A stretch of DNA of 42,529 bases from positions 1 to 42,529 of IMG/VR virus record IMGVR_UViG_3300032073_004529; one strand, written 5' to 3'. The number at the start of each line of letters is the position of its first letter. The first letter of the stretch is position 1. Below the pieces are notes generated by a model. It did no database searches. It was given only the letters and a program-made list of their open reading frames with translations, and was not told where the DNA came from. The DNA comes from a virus. A program made the position numbers and the translations under genes. Of the stretch, positions 26,934 through 34,652 are shown piece after piece.

Positions 26934-27950
26934 TTATTGATTCCAATACTGTTCAATTTTTCCAAAAATGTGAGAATACGTATCTTCATTTTCTGGATTT
27001 TTAAGATAAGAAACAACTTCTGAAGGATTTTTACCTAATTTAACTGAAGTGTCTAAAGTTTCTATCCAGCCATTTTGTTTTCTTGTAATAAATCTATAAT
27101 ACAAAGCATCTTTAACTAAAGCAGAAATTTTTAAATCCTTCATTGACATTTTTGTAGTTTTCAAAAATTTCTCTGAAGCTTTTTTCTTATTAGTTTCTGT
27201 TCCTTCTCCGTTAATAAATAAATCCATATTCTCATATAGAATATCATTAGGTGTAGATTTAGAATATTGAGTGCTTTCTACGTCAACACATTTTGCAACA
27301 TACATAAGCTTAGTAATATTCTTGTTATACATAGCTTCTAATTGAACTAATGCTTTGTTTCTTATTTTAGCATACTCCGTTCTTGTACTAATTGTTTCCT
27401 CTAATTGATCTAAATAAAATTTAAATTTATTATTAGATTTTTTTGCATCTTTAAGAGACTTAGCAACAATTGAAAATCCACCAGCATTAATAGCATAAAT
27501 TTTAATCAAGTCATATGGGTCTTTTACAGGGTCAAGATACACTGGATCATTACCACATCTTAATTCTATTCTTGACCAAAATTTATCATTGTTAGGACTC
27601 AATAAAGATAACTTATTCCAAAAATCTTTATCTTCTGGATCAACGACATTAGCAGCTAAATCTTTTTCTAGCTGACTAACAACCTTTCTGATTTCTTTAA
27701 TTTTTATTTCTTTGTCTCCAGGAGGTAACATTTTTACATCTGGGGCAAATTCATTAAGGCCAGTAACAAATCTTTTAACTCCATTTAACTCTAAACACGC
27801 TAAAGTTTCTTGATGCCATACTCCATCATGCAATGCCATGCCATAATTTTGCAATCCCATATTTTCTTTTTCAGGATTAAAATATGGCCTAATAGCAATT
27901 GTTTGATTTTTGTTTTGCTGGTACTTTTCTACAATTGTGTAATCACTCAT
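26934..27950 (-). CDS. Conserved structural-operon protein, unknown
   Basis: This 338-aa, mostly helical and Lys-rich protein starts MSDYTIVEKYQQNKNQTIAI. The N-terminal third includes YGMALHDGVWHQETLACLEL; the C-terminal half is helical, ending FGKIEQYWNQ. No signal, membrane or catalytic motif is seen. It lies between the small capsid-linked protein and the ring candidate and is preceded by the AAAACCAACA leader element. A capsid auxiliary, connector or internal cargo role fits its position, but I do not recognise it. Confidence 0.65.
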   Translation of the reverse strand: MSDYTIVEKYQQNKNQTIAIRPYFNPEKENMGLQNYGMALHDGVWHQETLACLELNGVKRFVTGLNEFAPDVKMLPPGDKEIKIKEIRKVVSQLEKDLAANVVDPEDKDFWNKLSLLSPNNDKFWSRIELRCGNDPVYLDPVKDPYDLIKIYAINAGGFSIVAKSLKDAKKSNNKFKFYLDQLEETISTRTEYAKIRNKALVQLEAMYNKNITKLMYVAKCVDVESTQYSKSTPNDILYENMDLFINGEGTETNKKKASEKFLKTTKMSMKDLKISALVKDALYYRFITRKQNGWIETLDTSVKLGKNPSEVVSYLKNPENEDTYSHIFGKIEQYWNQ

Positions 27951-27955
27951 AATCT

Positions 27956-27965
27956 TGTTGGTTTT
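27956..27965 (-). promoter_or_regulatory. AAAACCAACA leader element (338-aa gene)
   Basis: AAAACCAACA lies 5 bases upstream of the ATG at 27950. It is one of four identical copies placed 2-5 bases before start codons in this window. Confidence 0.55.
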
Positions 27966-27974
27966 TATTTAATG

Positions 27975-28175
27975 TTATGTATAAACTACTTTAAGGAATC
28001 CTGCTGTATGATAAACATCTCCATCTACTAATCCTGCTGTTTTTGCAGCGGCATTATCTAAGTAATCCCTTGACAAAATATCTTTCCCCACTTTCTTTGA
28101 TGCAATTATTTTAGAGACATCACTATTGGTGAATTCTGTAGTTTTTTTAAACGGAGCTTTTTTATATATAGACAT
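27975..28175 (-). CDS. Small capsid-adjacent protein
   Basis: With the start at 28175 this gene encodes 66 aa, beginning MSIYKKAPFKKTTEFTNSDV. The end AAAKTAGLVDGDVYHTAGFL followed by KVVYT resembles short peptides often found at the C-terminus of phage virion proteins, of the form AGL-x-GD-x-Y-x-T-x-G-x-LK. An upstream ATG at 28196 would add 7 residues, but it lies inside the T-tract of the capsid terminator, so I chose the later one. It lies immediately after the major capsid gene and may be a capsid accessory protein. Confidence 0.65.
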   Translation of the reverse strand: MSIYKKAPFKKTTEFTNSDVSKIIASKKVGKDILSRDYLDNAAAKTAGLVDGDVYHTAGFLKVVYT

Positions 28176-28192
28176 ATCTTTTTGTTTTAAAA

Positions 28193-28223
28193 TCAAAAAA
28201 TGGGAGAAGCGTTAGCCCCTCCC
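28193..28223 (-). terminator. Intrinsic terminator directly after the major capsid gene
   Basis: On the minus strand GGGAGGGGC pairs along its full length with GCTTCTCCC, with two G-U pairs, across a TAAC loop (28202-28223). ATTTTTTG follows. The stem begins 6 bases past the capsid stop codon. It probably ends or attenuates the abundant capsid message before the connector genes. Confidence 0.85.
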
Positions 28224-28229
28224 TTTATA

Positions 28230-29846
28230 TTAGAATGATCCACCTGTGATTGGGTTTCTCATAACAATTTTCAAAACTTTGGTTGGATCTTTTACCCAGA
28301 TAGCCGGCATGGTTTGAGTCATAAATACTCTATAACCATTAAAGTTACCTGTAGATGCAAACCCTTGAGTTCTTCCCATATAATCCATAGTTCCATTTTG
28401 ATAGAACCATTTTAATTGGTTGTCCCAGTTAAGTTTTAGCAAAAAGATATTATCATTGCCTTCATCAGTAACATCAAAAATGACAAAGCTAAATGAACTT
28501 AGAGGTCTTCCATCAATAAGAGGATTCTCAATATCATTTGTATGAAGGTTATCAAATGCTGGATTAAGAACAAACTTAACATTAGCAAGGAATGGAATTG
28601 TAAAGCTTGTGTATGCAAATCCAAAGTCAAGGTCTAAACCTTTACCTGTAACTGCGCCTAACTCTACAGCATTTTGAACAAGACCTGAACCATATACTTC
28701 ATCAGCAATAGCTTTGTTGATCATTTGCATGCCACCAATACCAGTTTGAACAATAAGTTTTCTTTGTGGATCTGGCCCTTTGAACTCAACTTTACCTTGG
28801 TAAAAGTTATATAGTTCAGACTTGAACATGTCAAGAGTAAAGTTAGCTTTGTTATAAACTCTTTTGAAAGAGTTGTCAAGCTGTGACCAAAGACCTACAG
28901 AAAGTCTAATATCATCAGGACCATCTTGCTTAATTCTACCACCCTTACCCCACATAAGGTAAGTTTCAATGTCGTTAGCAATTTTAGAAAGATGAGCTGC
29001 TTCAAGATTTGTCAAGAAAGTTCTTGATAAAGAACCATCTTCAAAAGCTTTTTTTGCTCCTGCTTTACCCATGCTTTGAACTAGTCCCTCAATAGAAGAA
29101 ACAGAAGGATTAGCATCCTGGTCAAAGTTTCTCCAAATTTCTGTTACTGGAACTGTTCCATCAGCATTCAAGCCACCTTTAATCATAAGATCTGCACGGC
29201 TAGAAATAGAATAATGAACATGAGCTTCAGCACCACCTACAAAATTATAGAATTCGCGGAAGCCAGAGCCTGTTTGGATATCAGAAAATCTTTCACCATA
29301 TTCTCCCCTGGCAGAACCTTTACGGAAGAATTTAGTGCCTGAAGCTAAATAAGCATTATCTAATGTAGAGGCATTGTCATTATTCACAAGTTGAACTGTG
29401 TAAATAAATCCATCACCGGCAGGTAGGATATCATCAGCTGTAATGTAAAGCTCAAGACCATTGTATTTGTCATAAGTGATAATATCACCATGGCCAAACG
29501 CCCTTTTAGAAAGCTTAATTTGAAATGTTTGCCCATCAATACCTTTTGTACTGTTGCCTGAATCAATGTCACCAACAATGTAAGGTAGATCTTGAGCGAT
29601 AGGAGTTTGCCATTTGTACTCACCTCTAGCGTTATCCACCATGATAGTATTCTTTCCACCAAAAGAAGCCATTTGATACAAAGGCATTTCTACTTTTTGT
29701 GTCATAGCCCAAATGTCTACAGGTCCCATATCCATAGGTTCTGTACTTCCCAACATTTGTGTTAAGTGATAAGAATCAACATGTGAACTCGCTTTATAGT
29801 TAGTATCTCTAAGGAAAATCCCATTGTTTAATACTGGAGTTGCCAT
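28230..29846 (-). CDS. Major capsid protein
   Basis: This 538-aa protein is the best candidate for the major capsid protein. It starts MATPVLNNGIFLRDTNYKAS and has an even, moderately acidic composition with few Cys, as expected of an HK97-fold shell protein. Features include YHLTQMLGSTEPMDMGPVDI near the N-terminus, LEAAHLSKIANDIETYLMWG in the middle and IRLSVGLWSQLDNSFKRVYN. Its size and its place after portal and scaffold-like genes match crAss-like capsid proteins. It follows the scaffold-like gene after 28 AT-rich bases and has its own terminator. The codons look well adapted relative to neighbours. Identification is by gene order and family resemblance; no protease for maturation is evident nearby. 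Confidence 0.85.
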   Translation of the reverse strand: MATPVLNNGIFLRDTNYKASSHVDSYHLTQMLGSTEPMDMGPVDIWAMTQKVEMPLYQMASFGGKNTIMVDNARGEYKWQTPIAQDLPYIVGDIDSGNSTKGIDGQTFQIKLSKRAFGHGDIITYDKYNGLELYITADDILPAGDGFIYTVQLVNNDNASTLDNAYLASGTKFFRKGSARGEYGERFSDIQTGSGFREFYNFVGGAEAHVHYSISSRADLMIKGGLNADGTVPVTEIWRNFDQDANPSVSSIEGLVQSMGKAGAKKAFEDGSLSRTFLTNLEAAHLSKIANDIETYLMWGKGGRIKQDGPDDIRLSVGLWSQLDNSFKRVYNKANFTLDMFKSELYNFYQGKVEFKGPDPQRKLIVQTGIGGMQMINKAIADEVYGSGLVQNAVELGAVTGKGLDLDFGFAYTSFTIPFLANVKFVLNPAFDNLHTNDIENPLIDGRPLSSFSFVIFDVTDEGNDNIFLLKLNWDNQLKWFYQNGTMDYMGRTQGFASTGNFNGYRVFMTQTMPAIWVKDPTKVLKIVMRNPITGGSF

Positions 29847-29874
29847 AATTAATTTAAATTAAATGAATAAATGT

Positions 29875-31104
29875 TTAAAATCTTTTGAAAATGTTGTTTG
29901 CCCTTGGTATCTTTTTCTTTCTACTTACTTTTGCAGATTCCTCTTCAGCTTTTTGAATACCTAATGAAGATCCGCTATTGTTGGCTTGTTCTGTTTTTAA
30001 TTTCCTCACTGTTTTTGCTATATTTTTTTGTGCTCCTTTTTCCATAATTTTAGATTTATATCCATTAGGATCTGAAAGCAACCATAAAGCTTCTGCGATT
30101 ATAGTATAATTAGGTTCTACAAACTGATACTTTTCTAATAGATGTCCTAACAAATTAGTGTTTTTACCAGTAACAGAAGGAAAACTTGGAGAAACTAATC
30201 CATTATATAACATAGATTGTGTTTTTCTATTTAGTTTAATATCTCCTAAAGAACCACCCTTTAGTGTATTGTATACATTTCCCATGTATTGTTTAGATGC
30301 TTGCTCCTGCTGAGCCCTTCTCATTTCTTGCTCTTCTAATTTTCTAGCAACAACTTTGTCTTGCATTTTATCTAGCTTGGGCTTAAACTTAGATGCTTGT
30401 TGTTTTAACTTACCCAGATCTTTCCACAGTTCTATTTCTTCATCTATTTCAGCTTCATTTCCATATCCTGTTGCTGATAAATAATTCTTAATTATAACTT
30501 CTTGATCTCTTTCTTCTTCAATATTTAATTCTCTTGTTTGTTCTGCATAAGCTAAAGTTTGAAAAAGCCCTTTCATGTCAGTCCCTCCTTCTGCAACATA
30601 TCTTGCTGCTATTTGTAACTCTTGAGGTAAGCTGTCAAAAAACTGTCTTGGAGTTTCACGCCTTACTTGATTAGCTTTTTCTTCAAAGTTTGCCTCTAAA
30701 AGCTCTTCCCAATCTTTTACTGTATAATCATCAAGATTTTTATCATCATCAAAAGGAACAATTTTATCCTTTTCTATAAGCTTTTGAAAAATATAAGATA
30801 CATTTTTTTTATTAGGCTTTACTATAGTTTCTTCATTGTCAATATTATCAAGAAGTTGACTAGAATCTTTTTCAATTTCAAAGCTTTCTTTTTCTTCTTC
30901 ATTTTCAGAAGGAAGCTCTTCTTCAATTTCTTCAGGTTCAACAAATGTCATATCAACATCTGCTTCTTTTTTAAAAATGTTTGGCTTTTCTTCAGCTTCT
31001 GGAAGGGTAATACCTTCAGCAGAAGGTGCGCCATTAAACAATTCATCAATATCAATATTGACTGTTTCTGCTTTAGTTTCAATATTTTCTTTTACTTCAC
31101 TCAT
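29875..31104 (-). CDS. Scaffold-like acidic protein upstream of capsid
   Basis: This 409-aa protein has a very acidic first 110 residues (for example VEPEEIEEELPSENEEEKES), a helical middle with a coiled-coil-like segment at about 230-270 (KPKLDKMQDKVVARKLEEQE), and a basic C-terminus ending KKKIPRANNIFKRF. The acidic, coiled-coil and basic-tail layout and the position directly before the capsid gene are typical of phage scaffolds. In that class the basic tail docks on capsid. An AAAACCAACA element precedes its ATG. A 96-base AT-rich gap without a clear promoter separates it from the spanin-like pair. Confidence 0.65.
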   Translation of the reverse strand: MSEVKENIETKAETVNIDIDELFNGAPSAEGITLPEAEEKPNIFKKEADVDMTFVEPEEIEEELPSENEEEKESFEIEKDSSQLLDNIDNEETIVKPNKKNVSYIFQKLIEKDKIVPFDDDKNLDDYTVKDWEELLEANFEEKANQVRRETPRQFFDSLPQELQIAARYVAEGGTDMKGLFQTLAYAEQTRELNIEEERDQEVIIKNYLSATGYGNEAEIDEEIELWKDLGKLKQQASKFKPKLDKMQDKVVARKLEEQEMRRAQQEQASKQYMGNVYNTLKGGSLGDIKLNRKTQSMLYNGLVSPSFPSVTGKNTNLLGHLLEKYQFVEPNYTIIAEALWLLSDPNGYKSKIMEKGAQKNIAKTVRKLKTEQANNSGSSLGIQKAEEESAKVSRKKKIPRANNIFKRF

Positions 31105-31108
31105 TTTT

Positions 31109-31118
31109 TGTTGGTTTT
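31109..31118 (-). promoter_or_regulatory. AAAACCAACA leader element (scaffold gene)
   Basis: AAAACCAACA lies 4 bases upstream of the ATG at 31104. It is one of four identical copies next to start codons here. Confidence 0.55.
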
Positions 31119-31200
31119 ATTTAATAATGTAATATACGTAATATGGTATTATAAAACTTTAATAAGTTTATATTGTTTTTATAATTTTTGCAGTATATAG

Positions 31201-31629
31201 CTATAATAGTAACACTAGCAATGCAGTTGTTAATCCTACGCTTAAAATCCCTCCTCCAACAAGACTAACTGTATATTTTGTTCTTAGTTTTTTGCTTTTC
31301 TTTTTTTCTTGCTCTAATGAACTTTCCACTATTTTTATAATGGACTGAGAATCAGTATACTTTTCTTTCAATAGACTGATTTTGCCTGTTTGTGAATCAA
31401 TAAGAAATGTTTGATCTTTAATTATTTGAGCTTGTTCTTTAGTTAAAACATTACAAGTGTCTATGTAATTAATATAAAAAGATTCTTTAGATTTAATTAA
31501 ATTAAAACTATCTAATTGCAAAGCTATATTTACAGCTTTAATTTTATCTATGCATATTTTATCTTGACAATCTGCTGAGTAGTACTGAGTCACTAACAGT
31601 ATAATAATCAACGTTTTTATAATTTTCAT
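31201..31629 (-). CDS. Spanin-like or membrane-anchored coiled-coil protein, second of pair
   Basis: This 142-aa protein has an N-terminal hydrophobic segment (IIKTLIIILLVTQYYSADC) that looks like a signal peptide, a Lys/Glu-rich helical middle (LEQEKKKSKKLRTKY), and a C-terminal hydrophobic segment (VSLVGGGILSVGLTTALLVL). It starts inside the upstream 114-aa gene in another frame (71-base overlap). A signal, a periplasmic coil and a C-terminal membrane segment, together with the nested start, recall spanins that fuse the two membranes at lysis. The Cys at the signal end does not match a strict lipobox. A small membrane-associated virion protein is the alternative. Confidence 0.55.
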   Translation of the reverse strand: MKIIKTLIIILLVTQYYSADCQDKICIDKIKAVNIALQLDSFNLIKSKESFYINYIDTCNVLTKEQAQIIKDQTFLIDSQTGKISLLKEKYTDSQSIIKIVESSLEQEKKKSKKLRTKYTVSLVGGGILSVGLTTALLVLLL

Positions 31630-31903
31630 TTATGCTATCTATTTGACTGCTTATGTTATTTAAAATAATTTTGTGATTAGGTATGATGCTTTTTAACGAA
31701 TCTATTTTATAGACTATTAGATTATTTATGTTATCTATAGAATCTATTTTGTTATTTATTAAATTCATCTTTATTTCATAATCTTTTTTTATTCTGTCAT
31801 AATCTATTTGATTTTGCACAGGAGGTTTTTTAAAAACTATATACAAAAACAATACTAGAATTAAAGAAGATTGAATTATTGTAGCTATATCATTTCTTGT
31901 CAT
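31559..31903 (-). CDS. Inner-membrane-anchored coiled-coil protein, i-spanin-like
   Basis: This 114-aa protein has one N-terminal membrane segment at about residues 9-24 (IIQSSLILVLFLYIVF), then KKPPV and a long Asn/Ile/Asp-rich coiled coil to the end. That is the layout of an inner-membrane spanin subunit. It overlaps the portal gene by 14 bases and the next membrane protein by 71 bases in a different frame, as Rz/Rz1 pairs often do. The amidase endolysin is encoded elsewhere (39656-40585), so the lysis genes would be split. The spanin role is inferred from topology only. Confidence 0.55.
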   Translation of the reverse strand: MTRNDIATIIQSSLILVLFLYIVFKKPPVQNQIDYDRIKKDYEIKMNLINNKIDSIDNINNLIVYKIDSLKSIIPNHKIILNNISSQIDSINENYKNVDYYTVSDSVLLSRLSR

Positions 31904-34652
31904 TTTTATTTTTCTTTTTTGGTTCTACATCATACTTGTTTTTGTTTTCTTTAGCTATTTCAAGATTTTTTTCAGCAATGTCTCTTTGAGTCCTAAGTTT
32001 TTCTCTTTCAATTTGTAGTTTTTGTTTATTTAAATTATTGTTTGATGAGATCTGTTCTTTTTTTATATTCATCTGCTCTCTGTACTTAGTTTCTTCTCTT
32101 ATGTTTTCTAAGGCATCTATGTAATCTGACTGTAAGTTTTGATTAACATCTTGCCCGCCACCGTATCCTGCAGCTCTAATTTCTGCAACAGTAATATCTT
32201 TTTGTCTTTCTTTATCATTTTCCTGAGCTTCAAACTGCAACTTCATTTGCTCTTGCTGCATATTAGCTTGTATTTGCTCTTGTTGCATTTGTTGTTGTTG
32301 CTGCATTTCTTGTTGTCTTTGTGCTTGCATTTTAGCTTCAGCATCTTTCAATATATCTGTTACTTCGGCTATAGATTCTGCTTTGATGATATTACCAAGG
32401 TCATATATAGTCGCTCCAGATGTATTGTTTGTAATAGACAATTGTTTTAATTGCTCTAGTACTGACCTGTGATTTGTTCTGGTAGTGGCAAAAACATTAA
32501 AATCTCTAAGAAGGAGATCTGTACCATTAATAATAAAGTTAACATTTTCTGCTTCTGATGTTATATAGGATAATCTTACACTGGGGTTTGTGCTGTGATA
32601 AAATTGAGCCAAGTCTGTTCTCATTTGATGAACTCTTGGCATTAAATTATCTGAATGCTGTGTAAAATATATTTCTGTTTGTGCGTAAGATTGATTAAGA
32701 GCCTGGGTAACACCGGTGGCTGTTTGCTGACCTATTGGAGCACCTAATCTTTGAGGGTTAACGCCTATTGCATCAAATGCTTGCTGTTTAAAATAATTAG
32801 CAAGTTGTATTCTGGACATCAACCTTTGAGATTGTTCCATATTTAAAACTTGGTAATGATTAAAATTAGTGGCGTTTTCTGTATTTGTAATAGATGTATC
32901 TAAAGGAAGCATTTGAAAATCTTTCATTGCTACATATGCTTTAGCATAATTTCCTTTGCCCCAATCTTCACCCATTGAGTGTCTTGGCAATGCATTTTGA
33001 TCAAACATGATTACCGTTCCTAGCTCATCTACCAATATATCAGCTATCTGATTATTTACTAAATTATAGCCTACCTGGTATGCCTTCATTAAATCTACAA
33101 GAGAAACAGACTTTGTGTTTCTATCAGAAAACACTCTTCCCTCTACAGGAAGCTTACATCCATACATTGTTTTATTTCCTTTAAATTGGAATGGTACTCT
33201 ACCGGGCTTTTTTCTATTTATCCCTAAATATATAGGGTTAATATTATTCCCCATATTTGTTCTCCAGTTTGCTGGTAAATTTGGGCCTATTTTTATACCG
33301 CCCCAAACTTCATTTATCCATATCCAATCAATATGCTCACCCTGAAGCAAATTATCTTTAGTTTTGTTTTTAAATACAGATGTATCATATATAGGTTTTT
33401 CTGTGACTTTATATGACTCATCTATTATTTCTTGTATTATTTCACCATCTTCTTTTACCCTTGTTAGATGACCTAGCTTTCTTTGAGTTTTCCAATAGCA
33501 TGTAGCTACTCTCATAAGCTCCCCTTCTCCCCATAGTTTAATATCATCACTTTCATTAAGAATTGCTGAAATAATATCACCCCCTCTAGCAGGGTCGTTA
33601 GACCAATTACTTACAAACCTTCTATATGGAAGACCTGGCATTTCTGTATTCCAGCTATGTGACCTACTGGCATCATAATATGAGCCATCATTTTGATATC
33701 CATTAACTTGATATAGTGCTGAACGTGCAGGATATATTTTTTGCAAAGACTCTAATTGGTCATCATTCATTAAATAGCCAAACTTATCAATAACATCTGA
33801 TGCCGTCATAAGGTCTAGCTTTCCAACAAAGTTAGAGTCTGATATATATCTTATATCTGGAGATTTTTGATAGAATGTTAATACTGGATTCCACAGTTCA
33901 ACATCATAATCATCATCTAGCATTTTAAAATGCCAAAACTCTCTATCTGTAATAAGCATATCTCTAAATGCTCTTTCTTCAAGCTCTTGCATTTTAAATC
34001 TTTCTTCATCAACTGTCATTTGATGTGTAGCCCATTCTTCTACCAGTGATCTATAATCTTTAGAAAAGAAATCTTCAATTTCAGGAAGGCTTTTTATTGC
34101 TTCAGGGTTTAACTGCTGTTGAGCTTGCTCACTATTAGGATCTACTCCCATCTGTATCATTTTCATGATTATCTTCTTTTCAGCATCTGCTAAAAGATTT
34201 TCTTCAATCATAGACCTTTTTTGCTCTAGCATTTCATTATAAGAAAGATCATCAACAGCTCTAAATTGAACTTTGGTCATTCTTTTGGAAAACTCTCCAG
34301 AAAGAACATTTATAACGTTGGGTATAATAGGGTAAAATTTTAATTCAAGAGCAGATTCATCTTCTTTTGTAAGAACATCTACAATGTCTTTGTAGTCATT
34401 ATCTTCTTCAATTATATAATCTGTCTTATCTATAATTCCTTTGGCGAGCTTATAATTTTTTAATAACCTTCTTGAGTTTAATCTTAAAAATTCTAACCCT
34501 TGTAATTCTAGCCAGTCTATATTCCACGCTTTCCAATCATCATCTTTTTTTTTGGATGGCAAAAACTGTATTGGTTGTGTCAAGCTTGAAGATGTAGGGT
34601 ATCCTTCACCTTTTGCTCCTTTTTTTATCTGTAATGCATTAAATACTTTCAT
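31890..34652 (-). CDS. Portal protein
   Basis: This 920-aa protein is the probable portal, the dodecameric ring at the capsid vertex. The N-terminal region (WLELQGLEFLRLNSRRLLKN), the middle VNVLSGEFSKRMTKVQFRAV and the later SVSLVDLMKAYQVGYNLVNN match the crAss-like portal pattern as I know it. The C-terminal 150 residues are a Gln/Met-rich coiled coil (QMQQEQIQANMQQEQMKLQF) ending in a basic tail, consistent with a barrel/crown region extending into the capsid. It overlaps TerL by one base (TAATG) and the spanin-like gene by 14 bases. The size is within what I expect for this group. Confidence 0.9.
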   Translation of the reverse strand: MKVFNALQIKKGAKGEGYPTSSSLTQPIQFLPSKKKDDDWKAWNIDWLELQGLEFLRLNSRRLLKNYKLAKGIIDKTDYIIEEDNDYKDIVDVLTKEDESALELKFYPIIPNVINVLSGEFSKRMTKVQFRAVDDLSYNEMLEQKRSMIEENLLADAEKKIIMKMIQMGVDPNSEQAQQQLNPEAIKSLPEIEDFFSKDYRSLVEEWATHQMTVDEERFKMQELEERAFRDMLITDREFWHFKMLDDDYDVELWNPVLTFYQKSPDIRYISDSNFVGKLDLMTASDVIDKFGYLMNDDQLESLQKIYPARSALYQVNGYQNDGSYYDASRSHSWNTEMPGLPYRRFVSNWSNDPARGGDIISAILNESDDIKLWGEGELMRVATCYWKTQRKLGHLTRVKEDGEIIQEIIDESYKVTEKPIYDTSVFKNKTKDNLLQGEHIDWIWINEVWGGIKIGPNLPANWRTNMGNNINPIYLGINRKKPGRVPFQFKGNKTMYGCKLPVEGRVFSDRNTKSVSLVDLMKAYQVGYNLVNNQIADILVDELGTVIMFDQNALPRHSMGEDWGKGNYAKAYVAMKDFQMLPLDTSITNTENATNFNHYQVLNMEQSQRLMSRIQLANYFKQQAFDAIGVNPQRLGAPIGQQTATGVTQALNQSYAQTEIYFTQHSDNLMPRVHQMRTDLAQFYHSTNPSVRLSYITSEAENVNFIINGTDLLLRDFNVFATTRTNHRSVLEQLKQLSITNNTSGATIYDLGNIIKAESIAEVTDILKDAEAKMQAQRQQEMQQQQQMQQEQIQANMQQEQMKLQFEAQENDKERQKDITVAEIRAAGYGGGQDVNQNLQSDYIDALENIREETKYREQMNIKKEQISSNNNLNKQKLQIEREKLRTQRDIAEKNLEIAKENKNKYDVEPKKKNKNDKK

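Noticed and set aside
29384-29662. 92-codon minus-strand ORF inside the capsid gene
   Set aside because: It is an out-of-frame shadow of the major capsid gene with no leader.
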